This document shows, in pieces, positions 35,683 to 43,696 of a DNA stretch of 47,440 nt. Origin of the DNA: an uncultured Prevotellaceae bacterium (GTDB lineage Bacteria; Bacteroidota; Bacteroidia; Bacteroidales; UBA932); contig CAMVFZ010000015.1 in the NCBI GenBank assembly GCA_947166905.1, positions 1 through 47,440 of the forward strand. Reading direction: 5' to 3'. A model generated the notes under the pieces. That model was not told the origin of the DNA, searched no databases, and saw nothing but the letters and a program-made list of their open reading frames with translations. Numbering within the stretch: position 1 is the first letter of the stretch; each line of letters opens with the position of its first letter. The translations under genes and the position numbers were made by a program.

Positions 35683-38133
35683 TTAATCTGTTTCACCCAT
35701 ATTAACAGTAAATGCAAGACCGGGAGTCCATTTAACATCTACAGACATACCCAAGGATACCTGACCTGAACGGAGATCCGGAACAGTTACATAAGCGTGC
35801 TTGAGAGCGTCTGCGCCAATCACAAGGTCTGCCGTTGTCATATAGTCCTGCATAAATACGCGGGGAACGTTGATGGTGTTACCATTTGCGGGATCGAACG
35901 GAGGATAGCAATAGAAGTCACGATTCAGATTAGTGAAAGCCTCTGGATTGCTAGCCCTTGCGGTCTCAATTGCAGTTGAAATATCAAGTTTTCCAAGAAG
36001 ATAGAACACACCGTTCTTACGGACAAGGTTCATCTCTCCCCAGAACTCCTCTCCCTGATTCAGGATCTCAAGGCCGACGTAAACATCGTTCTGGTCATCG
36101 GGGCCCTTGGTGGCATCATAGTTATCCCAGCAAAGGGTGTATGCCACATTGCTCCTGGAGCCAAGACTGATAGGAGACATCACCCTGGCATAAATCATCT
36201 TGTCGAAAGGATTGGTGGAATAATTTGTCTTCTCCGTAACATTGAAGTGACCGGTAGAAGAATCGAATGTCATGCCTGCGTATGCGCCGTAATCAGGGTA
36301 ACGGGTATAGTCCCAGCCCACGACATCAGGCTGCCCGCCGATGATAATACCGGTAACAAGGAACTTGACATCACCCAAAGGAATTACGTTGTCATCCTCA
36401 CCTTTATGGAGGGCGGCATTGTTGTCGTTAAGGGCACTGATACCGTCGGCGAACTTGACTGTAGATGCAAGAAGGGCAGTACCGTAATTGATATTGTTCT
36501 CCATTGCAACGCTACGGGTAGAAGACTTTACGGTTGACCTCTTTTCCCAGCCGGCCCACCAGCTGTCTGTATTCCAGGTGCTGAGGGTAGGAGGATACTG
36601 CGATGCTTTCATTGCCTGGTCGCTTACCCTGATAGGAGAATTACCCCAGTACATAAGCTCAGGCTCGTAGCGATAATTGGCGATAGGGAAATAAGCATCT
36701 CCTAAGCCATAAGCCGGAATATCGGTGGTATAACTGAAGGTGTCGGTTGCCTTTATGTCTGCTTTTTTGTCACAAACCAAAACAGCAGCGCCATAAGGCA
36801 GATCCACATTCACCGGGAAACCATAATATCCATTCGGAGTATCGTAGAAATAAGATACGTCAAAGTTGTTGTTTACCCTGTCTGCGTATGCACTCCAGTC
36901 AGTAGGCGAGCAGGATGCAATAAGGTTTGCCTTCATCGTTGCTATATCAATAGCACCGTTAGATAGTCTCAGATAATCGGCTTCTCCCGCAGAATTTACG
37001 GTAAAGAATTTTTTCATTCTTGTAACAATCTCTTCGGCAAGAAGATGTACTGCATATTCCTCCCATGAAGTAGGAGTTGCTTCAGTAGCCTTTACAACGA
37101 TATTATACAGGTCTTTCATTGTATGGAGCACATCAGGAGCACTTCCCGCACGAAGTTCCTTATACTTTCCGTCGTCGCTGGCCTTGATGGTTGTCAGACG
37201 GGAGTAAGCTTCGCCGATAACCTCGCCCAAAGGGCTCAGGGTAAAATGGTTTTTATTATCTGCCGTATAAACAACTTTCTCGGGGTCGGTAGAATCCATA
37301 TCATCATATGCATAATCATAAATTCTTCCGAGCTGCTTCCAGGAAAGCTCTCCGGTATAATATGTATACTCGACAGAATCACTTCCTATAGCAGTTTCTC
37401 CGTCTTCAGGATTTGTCGGCAGGCTTGCAGCAACTGCTGAAGATGGAATAGGGAACCAGAATTTGTAAGATTTGTCTAGAGTTCCGGTAGGATTGTTCCA
37501 GAAAGTATTCTCATTTACAAGACCGGCACAAAGGAAGTAATTTATGGTTCTGGAAAATACGAAGGCTCCTGCATCGAATGCCGCCTGGCTTGAAAGACGC
37601 TGCTTAAGGGAAAACTTAAGGGAAGAAAGATCGTTGGGGTCTCCGCTAAGAATGGTGCATCCCTGCTCGTCATTAGATGCAGTCTTTATTGCTTTTGCAT
37701 AAAGTGAAATACAGTTTGTACCCAAAGGAAGCGCGAGCTCTATTGTACGGGATTGCTGATCTGATTTAATATCGCCGCTCTTGAGCAGGGTTCCTAGGTT
37801 GAAGTCTCTCTTGCAGGCAACAGCCTCCCCGCCATTAATAGGCTTGTAGAAGAAGGGGCCTTTGTCTGTACTGGTGTAAGGGAGCTCGTATGCAAGAAGA
37901 TGGGCAGCCTCCATTCCAAGGAAAGTGCCGTTTACCTGTGCATAGTCTGCAGATGATTTTGTATCCTTTCCGGTCCCGGTGGATATACTCATTACAAACT
38001 CGGTTCTTACCGTGTTGGTTTCAGGGTCGTAAGTAGGATTATCTTCTGCCTTAGGGGCAAGCTCCTTCTCACTCTGGCAACCTACTACGGCAAACATTGC
38101 CGAGGCTGCAAAAATCAACATTATTCGTTTCAT
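35683..38133 (-). CDS. Mfa1-like major fimbrial subunit B
   Basis: Starting at 38133 (816 residues; an ATG at 38139 is equally possible) gives a lipoprotein signal ending in VVGC (Cys19). The open frame extends upstream into the preceding gene, but that part is not needed. After the signal comes NPTYDPETNTVRTEFVMSIS, the N-terminal pattern of Bacteroidales Mfa1-type fimbrillins, with an Arg as a candidate maturation site. The end carries RVFMQDYMTTADL and VPDLRSGQVSLGMSVDVKW. It is clearly paralogous to the gene upstream (shared YGNSPIRVSDxxxK-like, STTRSVAM-like and IIGGQP-like blocks). It is probably one of two co-polymerising shaft subunits. Confidence 0.82.
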   Translation of the reverse strand: MKRIMLIFAASAMFAVVGCQSEKELAPKAEDNPTYDPETNTVRTEFVMSISTGTGKDTKSSADYAQVNGTFLGMEAAHLLAYELPYTSTDKGPFFYKPINGGEAVACKRDFNLGTLLKSGDIKSDQQSRTIELALPLGTNCISLYAKAIKTASNDEQGCTILSGDPNDLSSLKFSLKQRLSSQAAFDAGAFVFSRTINYFLCAGLVNENTFWNNPTGTLDKSYKFWFPIPSSAVAASLPTNPEDGETAIGSDSVEYTYYTGELSWKQLGRIYDYAYDDMDSTDPEKVVYTADNKNHFTLSPLGEVIGEAYSRLTTIKASDDGKYKELRAGSAPDVLHTMKDLYNIVVKATEATPTSWEEYAVHLLAEEIVTRMKKFFTVNSAGEADYLRLSNGAIDIATMKANLIASCSPTDWSAYADRVNNNFDVSYFYDTPNGYYGFPVNVDLPYGAAVLVCDKKADIKATDTFSYTTDIPAYGLGDAYFPIANYRYEPELMYWGNSPIRVSDQAMKASQYPPTLSTWNTDSWWAGWEKRSTVKSSTRSVAMENNINYGTALLASTVKFADGISALNDNNAALHKGEDDNVIPLGDVKFLVTGIIIGGQPDVVGWDYTRYPDYGAYAGMTFDSSTGHFNVTEKTNYSTNPFDKMIYARVMSPISLGSRSNVAYTLCWDNYDATKGPDDQNDVYVGLEILNQGEEFWGEMNLVRKNGVFYLLGKLDISTAIETARASNPEAFTNLNRDFYCYPPFDPANGNTINVPRVFMQDYMTTADLVIGADALKHAYVTVPDLRSGQVSLGMSVDVKWTPGLAFTVNMGETD

Positions 38134-38182
38134 GGTCATATATTTTATTTTTTTATTCAATAGTAATTTCTGTCCGATGATG

Positions 38183-40543
38183 TTACTGGCTTCCGCCGCC
38201 AAGCGGAACATCGTTGTAAACAAGGCCTTGCTGCCATTCAAGATTCACGGAAAGACCAAGGGTAAGTGAACTTGCCCTAAGGTCTGGAACAGTAAGGTAA
38301 GCTGCCTTAAGTGACTCTGTGCCAAAGGTGAAAGTGGCAGTTGTCACAAAGTCCTGGATGAATACCCTGGTGATATTGGACCTTGAGCCGTCTTCGTTAA
38401 ATGGAGGTACAAAAGATCCTGTTGTAGGCCAGGTAACGGCTGTCATGTGATTGGCTTCCACGGCAGGATCCAGATTAGGATTCAGAGCTCCAATCAAATA
38501 GAAATAACCGCCGTTCTTAATAATATTGGCGTTACCGTAAATATCTTTCTGGGTATTGTTCTGGAACTCCAGTGCAACATATACAATATCCTGCTGACCA
38601 TTTGCCTTTCCGCTCCTGTAATTATCAAAAACTACCGTATAATTAGGAGAAGATGCGGTAGGATGAGCAGGGATCTCTGTACTTGCTACGTCCCTGTCAT
38701 ATATAAAACCGTATGTCACAGTTTCTTTGGTACCATTAGGGTCTTTAATTGGCAGACAATCCCAACCGATGTTTTGCGGCTGACCGCCGATTATAACACC
38801 TGTAAGTTTAAAGGAATTATTATCTACGACAATGGCCTGATTACCTTCATTACTGTTCGCATCATCCAACTTAAGAACGGCATCCCTATTGTCGAAAATT
38901 GTTGAAGCACCATATTTGACCATAGCCTTAAGCATAGAAACACCATAGTTGATGTTGTACTTCATAGCTACGCTGCGAGTGGTAGACAAAACCTTGTTTC
39001 CGTCTGTCTTCCAATCGTCCACTTCTTTGCTGTCGACTGTTTTCTTGGTAGGCCAGGAAGAATCTAATTCCCAGCCAGTAGTAGGATAGTCGCCTTTGTG
39101 CTCCAAGTCAGAAACACGGATAGGGCTGTTTCCGAAATAAACCAGCTCTGCTGGATAATAATAATTATCTGCATTATACGTAGTATTGTCTTCATTACCA
39201 CCCATGCCGCTTACATTGAACGACTGAGGATAATAGAAACATTTACCTTCAGTATCGTATGCCATATATGCAGCACCTCTGGGGATATGGAATGCGAAGG
39301 GGAAGTCTGAAAGAGGCTTGCCGGAAGTAATTGCTTTCAAGGCATTAAGCTCGTCAGATGAAGGCTTTTCTGCATTGGCCTTATCATTATCCGGCCACAA
39401 GCTATTTATAACAGAAGGGCTACTGTGATTTGTGGTCTCGTTTTCGAATGCAGTCACGATGGTTTCAATACTTTTAAAGCCAACACCGCTGACAGCAGAA
39501 CCATCAGAAGGAACTGACGTAACACTGAAATACTTTGAAAGACGGGCATCCACATGCGATGCAAAATACTTAGCCACAGCCTCTGCCTCACAGGTAGGTG
39601 CCGCACAGCGCACAGAATTGATTACAGACCACAAGTCCTGTACAATTTTGATTATGGCTTCTCCGGAAGCAGCACGGAGCTCGTTGGCACGGATGGTTGT
39701 CATCTGCTTGTACAGATACTGGAGCTTCTGCTCCATAGGGTGAAGGTCAGTTCCGTCTACCGGAGACTTTCCGCCTGGCAAATTATAATCTGCCCATGCA
39801 ATAACGGGATAACCGCCTTCTGCAAGAGTTGATTTCGATCCATTAAGGGAAAAACCGTATGGATTATCGCCGGCCGTTTCATCTGCAACAATATTACCGT
39901 GAGACGCATAAGCATCAGACAATGTGGAATTCATAACAAGCGTAAGAATACCGCCCAGCAGTTTTTCTGCGCCGCGGAAATTGGCCTTATTCCAGTCCTG
40001 AGTTGTATCTTCGGAAAGACGCTTTCCAAGCTGGATATTGGACTTATTTGCCTCATTTTTGATATCGAATACATCAAGATGGCCAAACTGATCGTACGTT
40101 CCAATCTTATTTGTAGCATCGTACGAATATGCTACTGCCGGAGACTTTCCGTAGAAAACCATCACATCTGTCCTAAGCGGCAAAGACATCTCAAGAACTC
40201 TGGTTCCGGCAGAAGTTGTCATCACCGAAGAAAGGTCATACAGACGGTCCATTGCGTGATCCTTAACCAAAACACCATTCTTTACAAAGCCGGATGCATT
40301 GCTGGAAGCCAAAGTCATCAGAGATGCTTTGGAAACGCCCCTAAAGTTGCTTCCTCCGGCCTGCACATTTGTTCCTGTCTGCTTTGTCTTGGCAAGAGAA
40401 GACAGATTGAACACGAACTTGGTGTTAACCTCGTTGGTCTCCGGGTTGTAATTTGGATTGTTCTCCCTGACTTCTTTCTGGCAAGCCACAAGCCCTGCCA
40501 GAGCCAAAGCTCCAAGGAAGCATAATCTTAAACTAGCTTTCAT
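38183..40543 (-). CDS. Mfa1-like major fimbrial subunit A
   Basis: The 786-residue lipoprotein (signal ending in LVAC, Cys21) begins after the cysteine with NNPNYNPETNEVNTKFVFNLS, the Mfa1-type N-terminal pattern, then GGSNFRGVSKASL. Diagnostic later blocks are LVYFGNSPIRVSD, STTRSVAMKYNINYG, GVIIGGQPQNIGWD, YVALEFQNNT, GGYFYLIGAL and a C-terminal TRVFIQDFVTTATFTFG with VPDLRASSLTLGLSVNLEW. It is the first subunit gene after the OmpA-like protein. In type V fimbriae such lipoproteins are exported to the surface, clipped and polymerised by strand exchange. Confidence 0.85.
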   Translation of the reverse strand: MKASLRLCFLGALALAGLVACQKEVRENNPNYNPETNEVNTKFVFNLSSLAKTKQTGTNVQAGGSNFRGVSKASLMTLASSNASGFVKNGVLVKDHAMDRLYDLSSVMTTSAGTRVLEMSLPLRTDVMVFYGKSPAVAYSYDATNKIGTYDQFGHLDVFDIKNEANKSNIQLGKRLSEDTTQDWNKANFRGAEKLLGGILTLVMNSTLSDAYASHGNIVADETAGDNPYGFSLNGSKSTLAEGGYPVIAWADYNLPGGKSPVDGTDLHPMEQKLQYLYKQMTTIRANELRAASGEAIIKIVQDLWSVINSVRCAAPTCEAEAVAKYFASHVDARLSKYFSVTSVPSDGSAVSGVGFKSIETIVTAFENETTNHSSPSVINSLWPDNDKANAEKPSSDELNALKAITSGKPLSDFPFAFHIPRGAAYMAYDTEGKCFYYPQSFNVSGMGGNEDNTTYNADNYYYPAELVYFGNSPIRVSDLEHKGDYPTTGWELDSSWPTKKTVDSKEVDDWKTDGNKVLSTTRSVAMKYNINYGVSMLKAMVKYGASTIFDNRDAVLKLDDANSNEGNQAIVVDNNSFKLTGVIIGGQPQNIGWDCLPIKDPNGTKETVTYGFIYDRDVASTEIPAHPTASSPNYTVVFDNYRSGKANGQQDIVYVALEFQNNTQKDIYGNANIIKNGGYFYLIGALNPNLDPAVEANHMTAVTWPTTGSFVPPFNEDGSRSNITRVFIQDFVTTATFTFGTESLKAAYLTVPDLRASSLTLGLSVNLEWQQGLVYNDVPLGGGSQ

Positions 40544-40558
40544 ATCTTTAACAGTTTT

Positions 40559-41938
40559 TTATTTTTCCGTTATATCGTAGTAAATTCTCAGGTAGCCGGC
40601 GCTTCGCTGGTCGGCGAAGATGCCGCGGCGCACCTTGTCGTAGATGCTGCCATTTGCAGCCGCCCTGAATTTCTTTTCTCTTTCTGCAATGTCTTTTTCG
40701 GTATCGATAATCTCAATTGCCGTCTTAAGTTCATCAGCCGTAAGTCCTGCGCCGCCACCGGCAAGCAGAAGGTCATTCAGCTGGTCGCGAAGGTCTGTCC
40801 AGGCCTCACCGCCACCAACAACCTCGAACTTGTCGTTGGGAATGTTAAAGTGCTGCTGTACAAAGTTCTTGAGTGCGTGAGCACGCTCCAGTGACAGGGC
40901 GATATTACGCGAGCGAGTGCCCTCGAATGAAGACAGACCAACGATCTGAATCTTGGCGATGCTGCTGGAGCTGTCGGCCAGAATCTTCTCTGTAAGAGAG
41001 AGAATCTCGTCTAACACGGGCCCGTTGTCACGCGGGCCGGAAAGGGTTGTAATGCTCCTCTTGACCTCTGCCTTGCCAAGCTCGTAGAATACGTAAAGGG
41101 CGCCGGGCATCTTGCGCACGACGGTACCCTTGGTATAAGGCTTGTACTCTGTGCTGGGATGCAGGATGGGATGGGTCTTTGCCAGTTCCTCAACAGCAGT
41201 AAGCTGCCTTTCAACCGGCTTCTGAACCACAATTTCCGGGGTTCTTACGCGCTCTTTCGGAGGCTCCGGAACATCTTCTATCTGACCTATGATATCCAGG
41301 ACTTCTTTCTTTGCCTTACGGCGGGACTCTATGTTCCAGGCAATGTTTACGCCCAGCTTGGGAACAATCTGCAGGCCCTTTGAAGTGCCTATAGGCTCTC
41401 CGCAGTGCTGACATTCGAATGTCTTGGCATTCTTGTATCCGGCGCCGATGCCGGCCTCGGCCTCTATGCGGAAGTGGTCGCTGAGCCACCAGCTGTGGCC
41501 GGCGAAGATGCCGCCACCATAGAAATCGCCCTGGTGCCTTTGGTCCTTAATGTCCTTGAAAAGCCCCAGCGGGTTAATCTTAGCCGCATTGTAATGGGAA
41601 TATATAAGGTCTCCGCCAAAGAACCAGCCTTCGTAAACCTTCTCCGGCCAGTAACGGACTTCAGGGGCCACAAGGAAGTACTTCCACTGCCTGGGGTCTT
41701 CCTTGGTACCGGTATCCCACATGAAGAAACGGGGCCATGTCTTAATGGCCACGTTAGTACCGATTGTCCAATTATTGGAAACGGGTATTTCTATGCCGAT
41801 GTTGGCTGTTCCGGTTGCATCCCAAATCAGGTTGTTACGCACTGCAATTCCCTGTGAAAAACACGGAATCCCGAACACCACCAAAAATAGTCCAACAAAT
41901 AGTTTTTTCTTCAAATTCATACGCTGCATAACCATCAT
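40559..41938 (-). CDS. DUF3575 / OmpA-like outer-membrane protein
   Basis: The 459-residue protein has a signal peptide (ending near CFSQG), then a DUF3575 beta-barrel-like domain (residues about 30-190; AVRNNLIWDATGTANIGIEI is the diagnostic start, WRYWPEKVYEGWFFGG-like strands follow). A proline-rich linker leads to an OmpA-like C-terminal domain (about 280-440: YVFYELGKAEVKRSI, IQIVGLSSFEGTRSRNIALSLERA). A CQHC motif sits near residue 173. Proteins of this kind are found at the head of Bacteroidales Mfa-type fimbrial operons, and it may form the outer-membrane base or a peptidoglycan link. Three ATGs lie within the first eight codons; 41938 is the most upstream. Confidence 0.82.
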   Translation of the reverse strand: MMVMQRMNLKKKLFVGLFLVVFGIPCFSQGIAVRNNLIWDATGTANIGIEIPVSNNWTIGTNVAIKTWPRFFMWDTGTKEDPRQWKYFLVAPEVRYWPEKVYEGWFFGGDLIYSHYNAAKINPLGLFKDIKDQRHQGDFYGGGIFAGHSWWLSDHFRIEAEAGIGAGYKNAKTFECQHCGEPIGTSKGLQIVPKLGVNIAWNIESRRKAKKEVLDIIGQIEDVPEPPKERVRTPEIVVQKPVERQLTAVEELAKTHPILHPSTEYKPYTKGTVVRKMPGALYVFYELGKAEVKRSITTLSGPRDNGPVLDEILSLTEKILADSSSSIAKIQIVGLSSFEGTRSRNIALSLERAHALKNFVQQHFNIPNDKFEVVGGGEAWTDLRDQLNDLLLAGGGAGLTADELKTAIEIIDTEKDIAEREKKFRAAANGSIYDKVRRGIFADQRSAGYLRIYYDITEK

Positions 41939-42004
41939 AAACTAAACGTCCTTTCCGCGACAAAAACCGTCGAAGAATGGGCCTGTTTATGTTTATTGTA
42001 TATG

Positions 42005-42035
42005 CAAATGTATATTCAAGAAACGAAAAAAACAA
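42005..42035 (-). promoter_or_regulatory. Bacteroidetes-type promoter of the fimbrial operon
   Basis: On the minus strand TTG (42035-42033) and TACATTTG (42012-42005) are separated by 20 bp, a full match to the -33/-7 consensus. The first gene starts about 67 bases downstream. I found no flanking inverted repeats that would indicate an invertible promoter. Confidence 0.75.
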
Positions 42036-42109
42036 TATTTTAGTGGACTTTTTCAATTAAACGATAAAATTTTTTTAACGTTTTTGCGTTTTTGACAACT
42101 TTACCGTAA

Positions 42110-42652
42110 TTATTGGAAATTAATGACTTGGGTGCAAAACGGCTCGCATACGGCTAAATCGTGGGTTGAGAACACTACAGCAACGGGGAGGCTCTGCAAA
42201 AATTGCATGAAATTGAGCCTTGAATCTGCGTCTAAAAATGCCGTTGGTTCGTCCAGTAAAATGAGCTTTTTTCCGCTTGCCACAGCCGGGCACAGACACA
42301 CCTTCTGAAACTGTCCGTCACTCAGGGTAGAAATATCCATGTCGGCCAGTTCCGCAATATTGAGTTTTACAAGGATTTCGCTATCCGGAAAGCCCAGGAA
42401 TGTCTTGATAAACTCGGTTACGGTAAAGCCTTTGACCTTGGGTATGCGGGTGGGGATGAGGACGGCGTCGGGGGCGTCGATGGAGCCGCTTAAGGGCTTG
42501 AGAAGGCCGGCGACGGTCTTCAGGAAAGTGGTCTTGCCGCTGCCGTTGGGGCCTTTGAGAAGGACCATTTCGCCATCGGCCACAGTAAGGTTGATGGGGC
42601 CGGCAACGGGGGCATTGGCTTTGTAGCCAACAACTAAATCTTTGACTATCAT
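42110..42652 (-). CDS. short ABC transporter ATP-binding protein
   Basis: With the ATG at 42652 (TAATG overlap with the permease stop; an ATG at 42658 is also possible) the product is 180 residues. It has Walker A GPNGSGKTTFLKT, the signature LSDGQFQKV, Walker B LILLDEPTAFLD and the switch FSTHDLAV. It is about 70 residues shorter than FecE-type ATPases: the helical subdomain is reduced, and the usual Q-loop glutamine is replaced (IPTRIPK). Operon partnership with a FecCD permease suggests iron-siderophore, heme or cobalamin uptake. The longer open frame upstream (to 42832) overlaps the permease and is not credible. Confidence 0.82.
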   Translation of the reverse strand: MIVKDLVVGYKANAPVAGPINLTVADGEMVLLKGPNGSGKTTFLKTVAGLLKPLSGSIDAPDAVLIPTRIPKVKGFTVTEFIKTFLGFPDSEILVKLNIAELADMDISTLSDGQFQKVCLCPAVASGKKLILLDEPTAFLDADSRLNFMQFLQSLPVAVVFSTHDLAVCEPFCTQVINFQ

Positions 42653-43620
42653 TACCATAGGCGTTTCCCCAATAATAGCCACATAATTACAGGAATGCCG
42701 GCAAGCGCAATGGTGGCGCCCACCGGGATGGGCACGGTAAAGCACTGGGAAAGTACGTCTGCCAGCAACGCGATGGCGGCACCCACAAGCATTACCGGGC
42801 CAAGAAGACGGCCATGCACCGCAGTGCCGCAAAGGGCTTTGGTTATATGCGGGGCAATGATGCCTACAAAGCCTATCGGGCCGCAGAAGGCGGTGACAGC
42901 CGCCGCAATCAGGCAGCAGGAGAGCAGGGCTTTGAAACGGATTGCGCGCACGTTGGCGCCTGAGGCCGCAGCGAACTCATCCCCAAAGAGAATCAAATCC
43001 AAGCCCCTGCGGTTGCTGAAGGCCAAAATAATGCCCACGACAGTGGCTGCGGCAATAATAGCAATGCCGTTCCATCCGGCGGAGGCAAAACTGCCGGCCA
43101 CCCAGCTATGATAGAGTTTCAGGCTTTCTTCGGCAGAAAAATACTGGCACAAAGTAGTGATTGCGCTGCATACAAAGCCAAGAAGCACGCCAAATATAAG
43201 AAGTGTAGCTACTCCCTTGAAGCGGCTGGACACTGCAACAATACCGATCCCGGCCAGAACGGCTCCAAGCAGGGCTCCGGAAGCGATACCGGCGGCAGCC
43301 ACTGTTCCGGAAACCATAAGGGCGGCACCCAAAGCGGCGCCGGAGCTAATTCCCAGTATGTGGGGGTCTGCAAGTGGGTTGCGGAAGATTGCCTGCATCA
43401 GGCAGCCGGCAAGGGCCAGACCGCCACCGGCCAGGATGGCGCAGATCATCCTGGGAAGCCGGATTTGAGTAAGTATCCTGTGCGCCACAGAATTATCGGA
43501 ATCAAGCATCTGCCCAAGGCTGATGCTAACACCCCCGACCATCAGTTCCAGTACCGCCAGCAGTACAACCAGCAGCACCGCTCCTGTAACGACCAGGGAG
43601 TATTTTTGACCGATTTTCAT
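42652..43620 (-). CDS. FecCD-family ABC transporter permease
   Basis: The 322-residue membrane protein has about ten helices and clear BtuC/FecCD motifs: RLPRMICAILAGGGLALAGCLMQ, FRNPLADPHILGISSGAALG, and GPIGFVGIIAPHI followed by RLLGPVMLVGAAIALLADVL. It forms the membrane channel for siderophore, heme or vitamin B12 import. The substrate-binding lipoprotein and TonB-dependent receptor that usually accompany it are not in the window; the ATPase follows with a 1-bp overlap. Confidence 0.93.
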   Translation of the reverse strand: MKIGQKYSLVVTGAVLLVVLLAVLELMVGGVSISLGQMLDSDNSVAHRILTQIRLPRMICAILAGGGLALAGCLMQAIFRNPLADPHILGISSGAALGAALMVSGTVAAAGIASGALLGAVLAGIGIVAVSSRFKGVATLLIFGVLLGFVCSAITTLCQYFSAEESLKLYHSWVAGSFASAGWNGIAIIAAATVVGIILAFSNRRGLDLILFGDEFAAASGANVRAIRFKALLSCCLIAAAVTAFCGPIGFVGIIAPHITKALCGTAVHGRLLGPVMLVGAAIALLADVLSQCFTVPIPVGATIALAGIPVIMWLLLGKRLW

Positions 43621-43652
43621 TTGGCAAATTTAATGATTATTTCATAACTTTG
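43621..43652 (+). promoter_or_regulatory. Bacteroidetes-type promoter of the nucleobase operon
   Basis: TTG at 43621-43623 and TAACTTTG at 43645-43652, separated by 21 bp, match the -33/-7 consensus and lie 45 bases before the fusion gene start. Confidence 0.75.
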
Positions 43653-43696
43653 TTCCGCGAAAACGACCGACTCATATATACTAAAATCATAAACCT

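Noticed and set aside
38134..38241. Longer N-terminus for fimbrial subunit B
   Set aside because: It overlaps the end of subunit A and would bury the lipoprotein signal peptide behind 36 residues.
41939..42109. Possible invertible (phase-variable) promoter in front of the fimbrial operon
   Set aside because: I found a good promoter but no convincing pair of inverted repeats flanking it and no recombinase gene nearby.
42653..42832. Longer N-terminus for the ABC ATPase
   Set aside because: The added residues lie wholly inside the permease gene in another frame, are rich in Cys/His/Arg/Trp and do not look like protein.
43625..43632. Minus-strand TAAATTTG as a promoter for the FecCD permease
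   Set aside because: It ends only 5 bases before the permease start and has no -33 TTG. It overlaps the better plus-strand promoter and may be chance in A/T-rich sequence.
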